Source: Serratia quinivorans (lineage in GTDB: Bacteria; Pseudomonadota; Gammaproteobacteria; Enterobacterales; Enterobacteriaceae). Taken from it: DNA of 64,000 bases. The notes under the pieces are model-generated. The model worked only from the letters and a program-made list of their open reading frames with translations, was not told the DNA's origin and did not search any database. The position numbers were made by a program, and so were the translations under genes. Positions 36,715-47,631 of this stretch are shown here, piece after piece. Each line of letters starts with the position of its first letter. The first letter of the stretch is position 1. Where the stretch lies: the NCBI RefSeq assembly GCF_946227985.1, contig NZ_CAMKGL010000003.1:124001-188000 (forward strand), given 5' to 3'.

Positions 36715-37980
36715 TTATTGGGCCAGCGCGCGGGAAAGAATACCCAGCGCCTTGGTGAACTGGTCTTCAGGAATGGTCAGCGGGTACAGGAAGCGGATCA
36801 CGTTGCCATTGACGCCGCAGCTCAGCAGCAACAGGCCTTCGGCCAACGCTTTCTGCTGCACCTGACGGGTAATCTCCGCCGAAGGCTTGCCGGTGGCGGG
36901 ATCGTTGAACTCCACGGCGACCATCGAACCCTGCGCGCGAATATCCACGATCGCCTTGCTGGTCTGGCGCGCCTGCTGCAACACCTCCACCAGATGCTGG
37001 CCCAGGCGCTGCGAACGCTGACACAGCTGCTCTTCTTCAATCACTTCCAACACCGCCAACGCTGCCGCCACCGCCAGTGGGTTACCGGCATAGGTACCGC
37101 CCAGCCCACCCGGTGCCGGAGCATCCATCACCTCGCTACGCCCTGCCACCGCCGACAGCGGCATACCGCCTGCCAGGCTTTTCGCCATGGTGATCAGATC
37201 GGGTTTCACGCTGTAATGATCCATAGCAAACAGCTTACCGGTACGGGCAAAACCGGTCTGCACTTCGTCGGCAATCAGCAGAATGCCGTGTTCGTCACAC
37301 AGCGTGCGCAGCGCTTGCATAAACTCGGCCGGTGCGATGTTGAAACCGCCCTCGCCCTGCACCGGCTCCAGCACGATAGCCGCAACCTGCTTGGGATCGA
37401 TATCCGCTTTAAAAATGCGTTCCAGGCTGTTCATCGCGTCTTCGGTGGTCACGCCGTACAGCGCATTCGGGTACTGGCCATGGAACACCGAACCAGGGAA
37501 TGGCCCGAAGCCCAGCTTGTAAGGAGCCACTTTGCCGGTCAGCGCCATGGTCATATAGGTACGGCCGTGGAAACCACCGCCAAAGGTGATAAGACCTGGA
37601 CGACCGGTATGAGCACGGGCAATTTTGACCGCGTTTTCTACCGCTTCGGCACCGGTGGTGAAGAATGCGGTTTTACATGGGCCTTCAATTGGCGCGCGCT
37701 GATTGATGCGTTCCGCCAGCGTAACGTAGCTTTCGTAAGGAACAATTTGGTAAGCGGTGTGGGTGAAGGCCTTCAGTTGCTTTTCAATCGCGGCGATCAC
37801 TTTCGGGTGACGGTGGCCGGTATTCAATACGGCAATACCCGAGGCGAAATCAATGACTTCATTGCCTTCGACATCCCACAGCGTGGCGTTCTCTGCACGC
37901 TCGGCGTAAAAACCGCACATGACACCCACCCCACGTGGGGTAGCATCCTGACGACGTTGGTTCAATTCTGCGTTTTTCAT
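36715..37980 (-). CDS. 4-aminobutyrate transaminase, PuuE/GabT type
   Basis: 421 residues from MKNAELNQRR (37980), preceded by GGAGAG. Class III PLP aminotransferase: LADEV-type motif IADEVQTGF with Asp238, and the PLP Lys267 in TMAKSLAGGMPL. By recollected comparison it resembles E. coli PuuE (ATPRGVGVMC, THTAYQIVPYESYVTLAE, FGGGFHGRTYMTMALTGK) more than GabT. It would convert GABA and 2-oxoglutarate to succinate semialdehyde and glutamate. First gene of the unit with the dehydrogenase and permease, and divergent from a MocR-type regulator. No symbol is given because PuuE and GabT cannot be assigned with certainty. Confidence 0.9.
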   Translation of the reverse strand: MKNAELNQRRQDATPRGVGVMCGFYAERAENATLWDVEGNEVIDFASGIAVLNTGHRHPKVIAAIEKQLKAFTHTAYQIVPYESYVTLAERINQRAPIEGPCKTAFFTTGAEAVENAVKIARAHTGRPGLITFGGGFHGRTYMTMALTGKVAPYKLGFGPFPGSVFHGQYPNALYGVTTEDAMNSLERIFKADIDPKQVAAIVLEPVQGEGGFNIAPAEFMQALRTLCDEHGILLIADEVQTGFARTGKLFAMDHYSVKPDLITMAKSLAGGMPLSAVAGRSEVMDAPAPGGLGGTYAGNPLAVAAALAVLEVIEEEQLCQRSQRLGQHLVEVLQQARQTSKAIVDIRAQGSMVAVEFNDPATGKPSAEITRQVQQKALAEGLLLLSCGVNGNVIRFLYPLTIPEDQFTKALGILSRALAQ

Positions 37981-38101
37981 GTTGCTCTCTCCGGTCGGTG
38001 CCATCTGTACGTTTCGTTCACATTTGTGAAACAATGACGTTTATTTACACAGGATGTGGCCCTATAATCGAGAGCCAGTTACGATTAATTGAGGGATCCA
38101 A
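37981..38101. promoter_or_regulatory. Divergent promoter region of the GABA-type cluster
   Basis: 121 bp between the transaminase and the MocR-type regulator. It contains the inverted repeat TTCACATTTGTGAA (38017-38030) and a TATAAT (38063-38068) oriented toward the regulator. MocR/GabR proteins usually bind in such gaps. The binding site is not proven. Confidence 0.5.
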
Positions 38102-39568
38102 TTGCGCTCACTGAGTGGTGACCTGTTATTGCAACGTCTCGGTGAACAGCCTGAGGATAAGCTGCATAAGCGGCTCTATAATGCGATCCGCACCAGCATT
38201 CTGGACGGTAGCCTGCCGCCCTCGAGCCGCCTGCCTGCCTCACGCGATTTAGCTCAGGAGCTAAGCCTTTCACGTAACACAGTTTTAACCGTTTATGAAC
38301 AATTACTGGCAGAAGGATATGTTTTAGCACGTGCCGGAAGTGGCACATTCGTCGCCGAAACCGTGCCGGACAGTTGTTTATCCACTGCCAGCGCCCCTGC
38401 CGGCAGTGACGGGGAGCAACGACGTATTGAGCTGTCGGAACGCGGCGCTGCTTTGTTGCACCACGCCAGCGCCAGCCCCAAACAATGGGGCGCGTTTATC
38501 CCCGGCGTACCCGATGTAAATGCCTTCCCTCATCAGTTATTCAGCAAGATCCAGGCACGCATTAGCCGTCGCCCAGCCCCGCAGAAACTGACCTACAGCA
38601 ACCAGGGCGGCAGCCCGGAATTGCAACATGCGCTGGTGGATTATCTGCGCGTGGCGCGCTCGGTACGCTGTTCGCCGGAGCAAATTCTGATTACCGAGGG
38701 CATCCATCAGGCAATAGATCTGGTGACGCGGCTGCTGTGCAATCCGGGCGACGACGCGTGGATTGAAGAGCCGGGGTATTGGGGGATCCGCAATATCCTG
38801 CGGATGAACGACGTGAATATCTGCCCGCTGGAGGTTGATGAGGCCGGTATGGTGCCACCGGAGCAACCCAGCGGCGCACCTCGGTTGATATTTGTCACCC
38901 CGTCGCACCAATATCCGCTGGGATCGGTGATGAGCCTGGCGCGGCGACAACGCTTGCTGGCACTGGCACGCAACGGCGGCAGTTGGATCGTTGAGGATGA
39001 CTACGACAGTGAATTCCGTTTTTCCGGCCAGCCGATCCCGGCATTGCAAGGGCTGGAAGCCGACGCGCCGGTGATCTATATCGGCACTTTCAGTAAAACG
39101 CTGTACCCGGCGTTGCGGCTGGGTTACGTGGTGTTGCCAAAACCGCTGGTCGCAGCGTTAAAAACCGCCCATGCCGAGCTGTACCGCGGTGGTCATCTGC
39201 TGATCCAGACCGCATTGGCGCAGTTTATTCAGGAAGGCCATTACACCGCGCATATTCGCCGCATGCGGTTGCTGTATGCCCGCCGCCGGGCATTTCTGAC
39301 CGCATTGATCGAACAGCATCTGGGCAAACAGGCGTTGAGCGAGTTCAACAATAACGCCGGCCTGCACCTGATCCTTAACCTGCCGGACGAGGCGGACGAC
39401 GTGGCGATCGCCGCCGCCGCCAACCAACGCGGCGTGCTGGTGCGGCCACTGTCGCGCTACTACATGTTGCCGAACCATCGCCGTGGCCTGCTGATGGGGT
39501 TTGCCTGCGTGCCGGAAGAACAAATGGCCGCCGCCTTTACCCTGCTGTTGGAATGCATCCGCCCCTGA
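38102..39568 (+). CDS. MocR/GabR-type PLP-dependent transcriptional regulator
   Basis: 488 residues. A GntR-type winged helix-turn-helix (about 15-78, LHKRLYNAIRTSILDGSLPPSSRLPASRDLA) is joined to a class I aminotransferase-like domain. The PLP-binding Lys332 is in GTFSKTLYPALRLGY and the Asp-Tyr pair is in VEDDYDSEF. In GabR, PLP and GABA binding switches on gabTD. Here the gene is divergent from a GABA-type transaminase operon, so the same logic is likely. The start appears to be TTG (38102) with GAGGGA upstream. Confidence 0.9.
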   Translation: MRSLSGDLLLQRLGEQPEDKLHKRLYNAIRTSILDGSLPPSSRLPASRDLAQELSLSRNTVLTVYEQLLAEGYVLARAGSGTFVAETVPDSCLSTASAPAGSDGEQRRIELSERGAALLHHASASPKQWGAFIPGVPDVNAFPHQLFSKIQARISRRPAPQKLTYSNQGGSPELQHALVDYLRVARSVRCSPEQILITEGIHQAIDLVTRLLCNPGDDAWIEEPGYWGIRNILRMNDVNICPLEVDEAGMVPPEQPSGAPRLIFVTPSHQYPLGSVMSLARRQRLLALARNGGSWIVEDDYDSEFRFSGQPIPALQGLEADAPVIYIGTFSKTLYPALRLGYVVLPKPLVAALKTAHAELYRGGHLLIQTALAQFIQEGHYTAHIRRMRLLYARRRAFLTALIEQHLGKQALSEFNNNAGLHLILNLPDEADDVAIAAAANQRGVLVRPLSRYYMLPNHRRGLLMGFACVPEEQMAAAFTLLLECIRP

Positions 39569-39581
39569 ACGCAGTCTTCCA

Positions 39582-41201
39582 TCAAAGGCTCTGCAATTGC
39601 CACCCTTCCTGCCGCCATTGCAAACGGTGAGTTAATTTCAGCGCCTGCAAAAACGCCTCATCATGGGAGACCACCAGCATCGCGCCGGGAAAACTGGCCA
39701 ATGCGGCCTCGATCGCCAGTGACGATGCCAGATCCAGATGGTTGGTCGGTTCATCCAGCAGCAGCAACTGCGCCGGTTCCTGCCGCCACAACATGCAGGC
39801 CAGCGCCGCTTTCAGCCGTTCACCCCCACTCAGCGCCGCCAGGGGCAACAGTACGCGTTCGGCGTTTAGCTGCAACTGTGCCAACTGGCTGCGCATCCTG
39901 CCCTCATTTAGCGGCGAATCCTGCAGACCAAGGTGTTCAACCACCGAGAATGACAGATTGAGCTGCGAAAGGTTTTGATCGAGATAAGCCGTCGGTAGCG
40001 AGCAATGGCAACAACCGGCTTTGGCGGCCAACTGCCCGAGGATCACCTTCAGCAGGGTCGTTTTACCGCAGCCGTTCGGGCCGGTTAACGCCACGCGCAT
40101 CGGGCCATCAATGCGTAAATCCAGCGGCGGCATAGTGATAAAGGGCAATTGCAGCTGTTCCAGCACCAGTACCTGTTTGCTCGCCGCTACTGCGCTGCCC
40201 GGCAAGGCCAGCATCACCGGGCTGTCTTCCTCCACCCGCTGCCAGGCTTCATGTACTGCGGCATCGAGGGAGCCTTTCTGCTCCTGGTGCTGCTTGCGCA
40301 GCGTACCCAGGCTCTCTTTGGCCGCCGCCTTGTAGGCCACCCGCTCAAAAGAGGCGATGTTCAGCGTATCGACGACTTTTAGCGTCTGCGCGGAACGCCG
40401 CTGGCTGATGTCATGCTCTTTCTGTTGTCGAGCACGGGTGCGCCGACGCTCCTGACGCACATGTTCCAACCCGGCACGCGCAGCCTGCTGCTCCAGGTCA
40501 CGCTGACGGCGATAATCATGGTAGTTTCCGCCGTAGCTGTGCAGTGCGCCGGGCGTCAGCTCGACAATACGCTGCATGCGCGCCAGTAATTGCCGATCGT
40601 GGCTGGCAACCAGCAAGCCGCCACGCCAGCTTTCCAACTGCTGATACAGCCAGTCGCGGGCGCGGGTATCAAGGTGGTTAGTCGGTTCGTCCAGTAGCAG
40701 GAAGTCCGCGCCACTGAGCATCACCCCGCACAAGGCGGCACGCATTCGTTCACCACCGCTTAGATCGCTCGCCGGCCGCTGCGGATCAAATACCGGCAGC
40801 CCGGCAGCGCTAAAAGCCGCCTGCAGACGATCGCTGAGATCCCACTGCCCTTCCAGACGATCAATATCTTCCGCTTGCGGTCGTCCCTGCTCAAGACGGG
40901 CAAACGCGGCAAAGGTCTCGCCGTAGCCGAGCAACTGCGCCAGCGTGGTCTGCGGAATGATATCCGGCTGCTGCGCCACGTAGGCCAGCGAAGCATGAGA
41001 CTCAACGTGGCCGTTACCCGGCAAATCCAGCCCGGCAATCAGCCGTAACAGACGCGTTTTGCCGACGCCGTTGCGTCCAACCAGGCCACAGTGGTGTTGA
41101 TCGAAAGTCAGATCCAGCGGACCGAACAGCGTTTCGCCGTCAGCAAACTGGCAGGTCAGTTGATGTAAAACAAGATGAGGGGACTGCGCAAAATGAGCCA
41201 T
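39582..41201 (-). CDS. ABC-F family ATPase
   Basis: 539 residues with two ABC ATPase domains and no membrane segments, so it is a soluble, ribosome-linked type ABC-F protein. Walker A motifs are GRNGVGKTR (about 42-50) and GPNGCGKTT (about 365-373). Both signature motifs (LSGGER) and both LLLDEPTNHLD Walker B motifs are intact. The linker (about 230-330) is basic at first (RQERRRTRARQQKEHDISQRR). ABC-F proteins act as translation factors or antibiotic-protection factors; which one applies here cannot be told. It is transcribed alone, convergent with the MocR-type gene. Confidence 0.85.
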   Translation of the reverse strand: MAHFAQSPHLVLHQLTCQFADGETLFGPLDLTFDQHHCGLVGRNGVGKTRLLRLIAGLDLPGNGHVESHASLAYVAQQPDIIPQTTLAQLLGYGETFAAFARLEQGRPQAEDIDRLEGQWDLSDRLQAAFSAAGLPVFDPQRPASDLSGGERMRAALCGVMLSGADFLLLDEPTNHLDTRARDWLYQQLESWRGGLLVASHDRQLLARMQRIVELTPGALHSYGGNYHDYRRQRDLEQQAARAGLEHVRQERRRTRARQQKEHDISQRRSAQTLKVVDTLNIASFERVAYKAAAKESLGTLRKQHQEQKGSLDAAVHEAWQRVEEDSPVMLALPGSAVAASKQVLVLEQLQLPFITMPPLDLRIDGPMRVALTGPNGCGKTTLLKVILGQLAAKAGCCHCSLPTAYLDQNLSQLNLSFSVVEHLGLQDSPLNEGRMRSQLAQLQLNAERVLLPLAALSGGERLKAALACMLWRQEPAQLLLLDEPTNHLDLASSLAIEAALASFPGAMLVVSHDEAFLQALKLTHRLQWRQEGWQLQSL

Positions 41202-43649
<2,448 letters not shown>

Positions 43650-43657
43650 TCACAATC

Positions 43658-43680
43658 AGGGGCGCATTCCCTGCGCCCCT
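43658..43680. terminator. Terminator between convergent fadH and rlmG
   Basis: AGGGGCGCA, loop TTCCC, TGCGCCCCT; a 9-bp stem in a 38-bp gap. Confidence 0.75.
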
Positions 43681-43687
43681 TGACCAA

Positions 43688-44827
43688 TCAGTAACGTGCG
43701 CCGGATTTCACCGCTTTGAGGATCACGAACTTCTTGTTGGATGCGATCAGGGTGCAGTTGCCAAACAAACGCTTCAGCTTCTGGTGGTAATCCAGATGGC
43801 GGTTGCCGACAATGCGCAGCTCGCCGCCCACCTGCAGGCAACGCTTGGCGTCACAGAACATCTGCCAGGCGGTGTGATCGGTGATGGCATGCTGCTGGTG
43901 GAACGGTGGGTTACACAGTACCGCCTGCACGCTTTCCCGCTCAATCCCCGCCAGCGAGTTATTCACTTCAAACTGGCAACGATCCAGATCCTGCGGCAGG
44001 TTGTGTTCCACGTTCAGTTCGCTGGAGGCCACCGCCATATAGGACTCATCAACAAAGCTCACCTGCGCTTGCGGGTTCTGCATCAATGCGGCCATGCCGA
44101 TGACACCGTTACCGCAGCCCAGATCGATGATGTGGCCTTCAATGTCATGCGGCAGATGGTCCAGGAACAGGCGTGCGCCGATATCCAGGTTGCTGCGTGA
44201 GAACACGTTGGCATGGTTGTGGATCACCCAATCGGTGCCGTCCAGTACCCAGTTGGTGGTTACCGGCGCTGCTGGTGGCACGATGTCTGCGACTTCACAG
44301 TGGATCAACCGCGCTTTCTTCCATGCCAGGCTGGTGCGAGTGGGGCCGAGCACCTTTTCAAACAGCTGCATGGTTGAGGTATGCACGTCACGCGCTTTGG
44401 CTCCGGCGATGATAACCGTGTCCGGTGCCACTACATCGCGCAGCGCACGCAGTTGCTGTTCCAGCAGTGCCAGCGCTTTAGGAATGCGGATCAGTACCAC
44501 CGCCGGTGACGCAGGCAATTCGGCCAGGGTGTCCAGCAGCGTTACCTGCTGCGGATCCAATTCATTGAGCTTCAGATTATGGCGCGTGGCCAACTGGCTC
44601 ATATAGGAATCGCTGATGCTGTAAGGCTGATGAGCGTGCAGCGCACAGGCCAGCGTACCGAAGTTGTCGTTGAAAATCAGCACCGGACGATCGCCAATGC
44701 TTACATTTTCAAGCTGTTGCAGCAGATATTCGTCCGCCGCTTCCCACGCCTGTAGTTGGGTGGATTCTTCCTGTTGGGGATAACGCTCCAGCTCAAGTTG
44801 CTGTGTTCCCAGATCGAGTTGGCTCAT
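43688..44827 (-). CDS. rlmG: 23S rRNA (guanine(1835)-N2)-methyltransferase
   Basis: Methylates G1835 of 23S rRNA using S-adenosylmethionine. 379 residues from [11 protein letters not shown] (E. coli 378), with GGAGG upstream; a 37-codon longer reading is not conserved and would cover the ygjP promoter. The N-terminal half is a degenerate methyltransferase domain. The C-terminal half has the SAM motif [12 protein letters not shown] and the catalytic NPPFHQQ (Asn-Pro-Pro-Phe). Confidence 0.95.
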   Translation of the reverse strand: MSQLDLGTQQLELERYPQQEESTQLQAWEAADEYLLQQLENVSIGDRPVLIFNDNFGTLACALHAHQPYSISDSYMSQLATRHNLKLNELDPQQVTLLDTLAELPASPAVVLIRIPKALALLEQQLRALRDVVAPDTVIIAGAKARDVHTSTMQLFEKVLGPTRTSLAWKKARLIHCEVADIVPPAAPVTTNWVLDGTDWVIHNHANVFSRSNLDIGARLFLDHLPHDIEGHIIDLGCGNGVIGMAALMQNPQAQVSFVDESYMAVASSELNVEHNLPQDLDRCQFEVNNSLAGIERESVQAVLCNPPFHQQHAITDHTAWQMFCDAKRCLQVGGELRIVGNRHLDYHQKLKRLFGNCTLIASNKKFVILKAVKSGARY

Positions 44828-44976
44828 TGCCCCTCCTGACTGATAAAATTTGGGCTGTTTATCCCCTAAAAACGTCCGCCAGTAAAATGTTTTTTCGGAT
44901 AAATTGCCCTTTGCGGGCTTTGCGCGAAAAAACATCATACAATGACCCGCTGAATTATGGCCAATACGGGAAGACG

Positions 44977-45483
44977 ATGTCCGAACTGACTTACCTGCAG
45001 GGTTACTCTGAACATCTGCAAAGCCAGGTGCAGCAGTTGATCGACCAGCAACGTCTGGGTGAGGTGCTGTTACAGCGCTATCCGCAGGTGCACGACTGCA
45101 CCACCGACAAGTCGCTTTATCAGTTTACCGTCGATCTGAAAAACCAGTACCTGCGCAACGCCCAGCCGCTGAGCAAAGTGGCCTACGACGGAAAAATCCA
45201 GGTAATGAAACACGCGCTCGGCATGCATACCGCCATTTCCCGCGTGCAGGGCGGCAAGTTGAAGGCCAAGGCGGAAATCCGCGTGGCGACGGTATTCAAG
45301 CTGGCACCGGAGCCGTTTCTACGCATGATCGTAGTGCATGAGCTGGCGCACCTGAAAGAAAAAGACCATAACAAGGCTTTCTACAGCCTATGCTGCCACA
45401 TGGAGCCCAACTACCACCAACTGGAGTTCGATACCCGACTGTATCTGACCCACCTGTCGGTGTTTGGCAATCTGTATACCTGA
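44977..45483 (+). CDS. ygjP: YgjP-like metallopeptidase-domain protein
   Basis: 168 residues from [10 protein letters not shown], equal in size to E. coli YgjP (167). It belongs to the YgjP/SprT-like (DUF45) metallopeptidase family. The zinc motif [15 protein letters not shown] is near 121-135, with HExxH and a downstream His. The protease activity of this group has not been shown in E. coli to my knowledge. It is followed after 50 bp by ygjR. Confidence 0.93.
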   Translation: MSELTYLQGYSEHLQSQVQQLIDQQRLGEVLLQRYPQVHDCTTDKSLYQFTVDLKNQYLRNAQPLSKVAYDGKIQVMKHALGMHTAISRVQGGKLKAKAEIRVATVFKLAPEPFLRMIVVHELAHLKEKDHNKAFYSLCCHMEPNYHQLEFDTRLYLTHLSVFGNLYT

Positions 45484-45533
45484 CGATTCCCTGTGATACT
45501 CTGATTTCTAACGTCTGGGAACCGGAGATATCT

Positions 45534-46514
45534 ATGATTCGCTTTGCCGTTGTTGGTACCAACTGGATTACGGAGCGCTTTATCGACGCCGCACACGAAA
45601 GCGGCAAATTGAAGCTGACCGCCGTCTATTCGCGCAAGCTGGAACAGGCGCAGGCATTTGGTGCCAACTACCCCGTCAGTCTGTTTTTCGATTCCCTGGA
45701 AGCACTGGCCCAATCAGATGCCATCGACGCAGTTTACATCGCCAGCCCCAATAGCCTGCACTGCCAGCAGTCGTTGTTGTTCCTCAGCCATAAAAAACAC
45801 GTAATATGCGAGAAACCGCTGGTGTCCAACCTGCGCGAAGCCGAAAAGCTGGTGGCCTGCGCACGTGAAAATCAGGTGGTGCTGTTCGAAGCCTTTAAAA
45901 GCGCCCACCTGCCGAATTTCCTGGCCTTGCAGCAAACGCTGCCGAAAATCGGCCGGTTGCGTAAAGCCTTTATCAACTACTGCCAATACTCCTCGCGCTA
46001 CCCACGCTATCTGGCCGGTGAAAATCCAAACACCTTCAACCCGCAGTTTTCCAACGGTTCGATCATGGACATTGGTTATTACTGCCTGGCCAGTGCCGTG
46101 GCGCTGTTCGGTGAGCCTGAATCGGTGATCGCCAGCGCCAGCTTGCTGGATACCGGCGTTGATGCGCACGGCACCGCCTGCCTCAACTACGGCGACTTCG
46201 ACGTGACCATCTCCCACTCCAAGGTCAGCAACTCGGACATTCCGAGCGAGATCCAGGGCGAAGAAGGCACGCTGGTAATTGAGAAAATCTCGGAGTGTCA
46301 GGGCGTAGTGCTGACACCACGCGGTGGACAACGCCAGGATCTGTCCCAGCCGCAGCATATCAATACCATGCTGTACGAAGCGCAAGTCTTCGCCGAACGG
46401 GTGGAGAAACGGCAGGTAGAACATCCGGGGTTGGAAAACTCGCTGATTATCGCCCGCCTGCTGACCGAAATCCGCCGCCAGACCGGCGTAGTGTTTCCTG
46501 CCGACGGAGAATGA
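45534..46514 (+). CDS. ygjR: Gfo/Idh/MocA-family oxidoreductase YgjR
   Basis: 326 residues. The N-terminal NAD(P)-binding fold begins AVVGTNWITERFIDAA and contains the family motif CEKPL near 92-96. The C-terminal alpha/beta domain of Gfo/Idh/MocA dehydrogenases follows. The substrate, presumably a sugar or inositol-like compound, is unknown. The start is the ATG at 45534 with CCGGAGA upstream. A glutamine-amidotransferase gene starts one base after its stop, so they are co-transcribed. Confidence 0.93.
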   Translation: MIRFAVVGTNWITERFIDAAHESGKLKLTAVYSRKLEQAQAFGANYPVSLFFDSLEALAQSDAIDAVYIASPNSLHCQQSLLFLSHKKHVICEKPLVSNLREAEKLVACARENQVVLFEAFKSAHLPNFLALQQTLPKIGRLRKAFINYCQYSSRYPRYLAGENPNTFNPQFSNGSIMDIGYYCLASAVALFGEPESVIASASLLDTGVDAHGTACLNYGDFDVTISHSKVSNSDIPSEIQGEEGTLVIEKISECQGVVLTPRGGQRQDLSQPQHINTMLYEAQVFAERVEKRQVEHPGLENSLIIARLLTEIRRQTGVVFPADGE

Positions 46515-46515
46515 C

Positions 46516-47247
46516 ATGAAGCCGTTATTACTGATGCAAACCGGCGACGCACCGGAAGTTATCCGCAACGAAAAAGCCAATTTCGACGGTATGTTCCTGC
46601 AACAGGGGAATATCGACGCCGATCGCGTACAGATCCTGCACCTACCCACAGGCCAACGGCCACTGCCACCGCAACACTACTCTGGCGTGGTGATCACCGG
46701 TTCACCGGCGATGGTCACCGAGCAACTGCCGTGGAGCGAACAGGCCGCAGAATGGCTGCGTCAGGCCATGCTTCTCAAACTGCCGATTTTTGGCGCCTGT
46801 TATGGCCACCAGCTGCTGGCCTATGCCCTTGGCGGGGAAGTTGGCTATCACCCGCAGGGCATGGAGGTCGGCACACTGGATATTGAGCTGTTGCCCGCCG
46901 CCGCCCATGACCGGCGGATGGCGATGCTGCCGCCGCGTTTCAAGGCAAATCTGATCCACTCGCAGAGTGTATTAACGCCCCCTGCCGGTGCCGTAGTGCT
47001 GGCGCGTTCGCAGCAGGATGCTTATCAGATCCTCAGTTATGGCGATAACGTGCTGACCACCCAGTTCCACCCTGAGTTTAACGGCGCGGTGATGCACCAG
47101 TATCTGAGCTGGCTCGGCGAGCTGTATCCGCAGCAACGGGAGGAGTATCAGCTTAAGCAACAGCAGGTTAGCGATACGCCGTTCAGCCGACTGCTGTTGC
47201 AAGGGTTTGTCGTCAGCCTGGGTGCACAAAAAGCCCTGGCCGGGTAA
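46516..47247 (+). CDS. Class I glutamine amidotransferase-like protein
   Basis: 243 residues with a complete GATase1 triad: Cys95 in FGACYGHQL, His185 and Glu187 in TQFHPEF. These stand-alone proteins resemble the amidotransferase half of GMP synthase; relatives include enzymes that remove gamma-glutamyl groups (PuuD-like) and ones of unknown role. It is tightly coupled to ygjR (1-bp gap). E. coli K-12 has no such gene between ygjR and alx. Which reaction it catalyses is open. Confidence 0.85.
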   Translation: MKPLLLMQTGDAPEVIRNEKANFDGMFLQQGNIDADRVQILHLPTGQRPLPPQHYSGVVITGSPAMVTEQLPWSEQAAEWLRQAMLLKLPIFGACYGHQLLAYALGGEVGYHPQGMEVGTLDIELLPAAAHDRRMAMLPPRFKANLIHSQSVLTPPAGAVVLARSQQDAYQILSYGDNVLTTQFHPEFNGAVMHQYLSWLGELYPQQREEYQLKQQQVSDTPFSRLLLQGFVVSLGAQKALAG

Positions 47248-47313
47248 CGCAATAAACGTTGACCGCTGACACATTTTGCATTACTTTCTGCCGTGCAAAG
47301 GGGAGTAACTTTT

Positions 47314-47438
47314 ATACCCAATAGATTTCAAGGTGCGGCAAGGCGGCAACCGAAGGTGTCCTCAGGAGCTTACTGAAGTAAGTGACTGGGGTGACAGAGG
47401 GAAGTCAACGCAGCAGCGGCTTGAAAGATGTAGGGTAT
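47314..47438 (+). repeat. ERIC (IRU) repeat upstream of alx
   Basis: About 125 bp bounded by ATACCC and GGGTAT, with inner arms CAATAGATTTCAAGGTGC and GCGGCTTGAAAGATG. The core is CAGGAGCTTACTGAAGTAAG followed by TGACTGGGGTGA. It lies directly before the riboswitch. Confidence 0.92.
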
Positions 47439-47467
47439 CTTGCCGGTTAATCGTCATTACGGTGCGC

Positions 47468-47575
47468 AAGCACCCGGTTACCGGGCAACCTGATGTCAGG
47501 GAGCACCAAGGTGCACCTTCATCAACGTTGTAAGTGAGACCTTGCCGGAAGGCGAGGTTTGCTTGCAGCGTTCAT
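47468..47575 (+). ncRNA. yybP-ykoY manganese riboswitch in the alx leader
   Basis: The aptamer blocks CACCCGGTTACCGGGCAACC, GATGTCAGGGAGCACCAAGG and GTGAGACCTTGCCGGAAGGC followed by GAGGTTTGC match the E. coli alx leader (the pH- and Mn2+-responsive PRE element) from memory. The ACCTTGCC and CAGGGAGCACC-type segments form the metal-binding internal loops. Mn2+ or alkaline pH is expected to favour the antiterminated, translatable form. Confidence 0.9.
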
Positions 47576-47580
47576 AAGAG

Positions 47581-47617
47581 CGGCTAGCGTCTTCCGACGT
47601 TGGCCGTTTTTGTTTTT
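47581..47617 (+). terminator. Riboswitch-controlled terminator before alx
   Basis: An 11-bp stem with two G-U pairs, CGGCTAGCGTC/GACGTTGGCCG, with loop TTCC, is followed by TTTTTGTTTTTG. It lies between the aptamer and the alx start and is the probable expression platform. Confidence 0.85.
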
Positions 47618-47631
47618 GAAGGATACCTCTG

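Larger units (their letters stand above)
47248..47631 (+). other. Leader region of alx: ERIC repeat plus Mn riboswitch
   Basis: The 384-bp gap contains, in order, an ERIC (47314-47438), a yybP-ykoY-type manganese riboswitch (about 47468-47575) and an intrinsic terminator (47581-47617), then the alx ribosome-binding site AAGGA at 47619-47623. Confidence 0.8.

Noticed and set aside
36403-38037. 544-codon open frame on the plus strand opposite the gabD- and puuE-like genes
   Set aside because: It covers parts of two well-recognised genes on the other strand and their junction, and its composition is that of a shadow frame.
44828-44938. 37-codon N-terminal extension of rlmG
   Set aside because: The conserved start at 44827 has a strong ribosome-binding site, and the extension overlaps the divergent ygjP promoter.
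45714-46649. Long minus-strand frame opposite ygjR
   Set aside because: Antisense to a conserved dehydrogenase with intact motifs; no domain seen.
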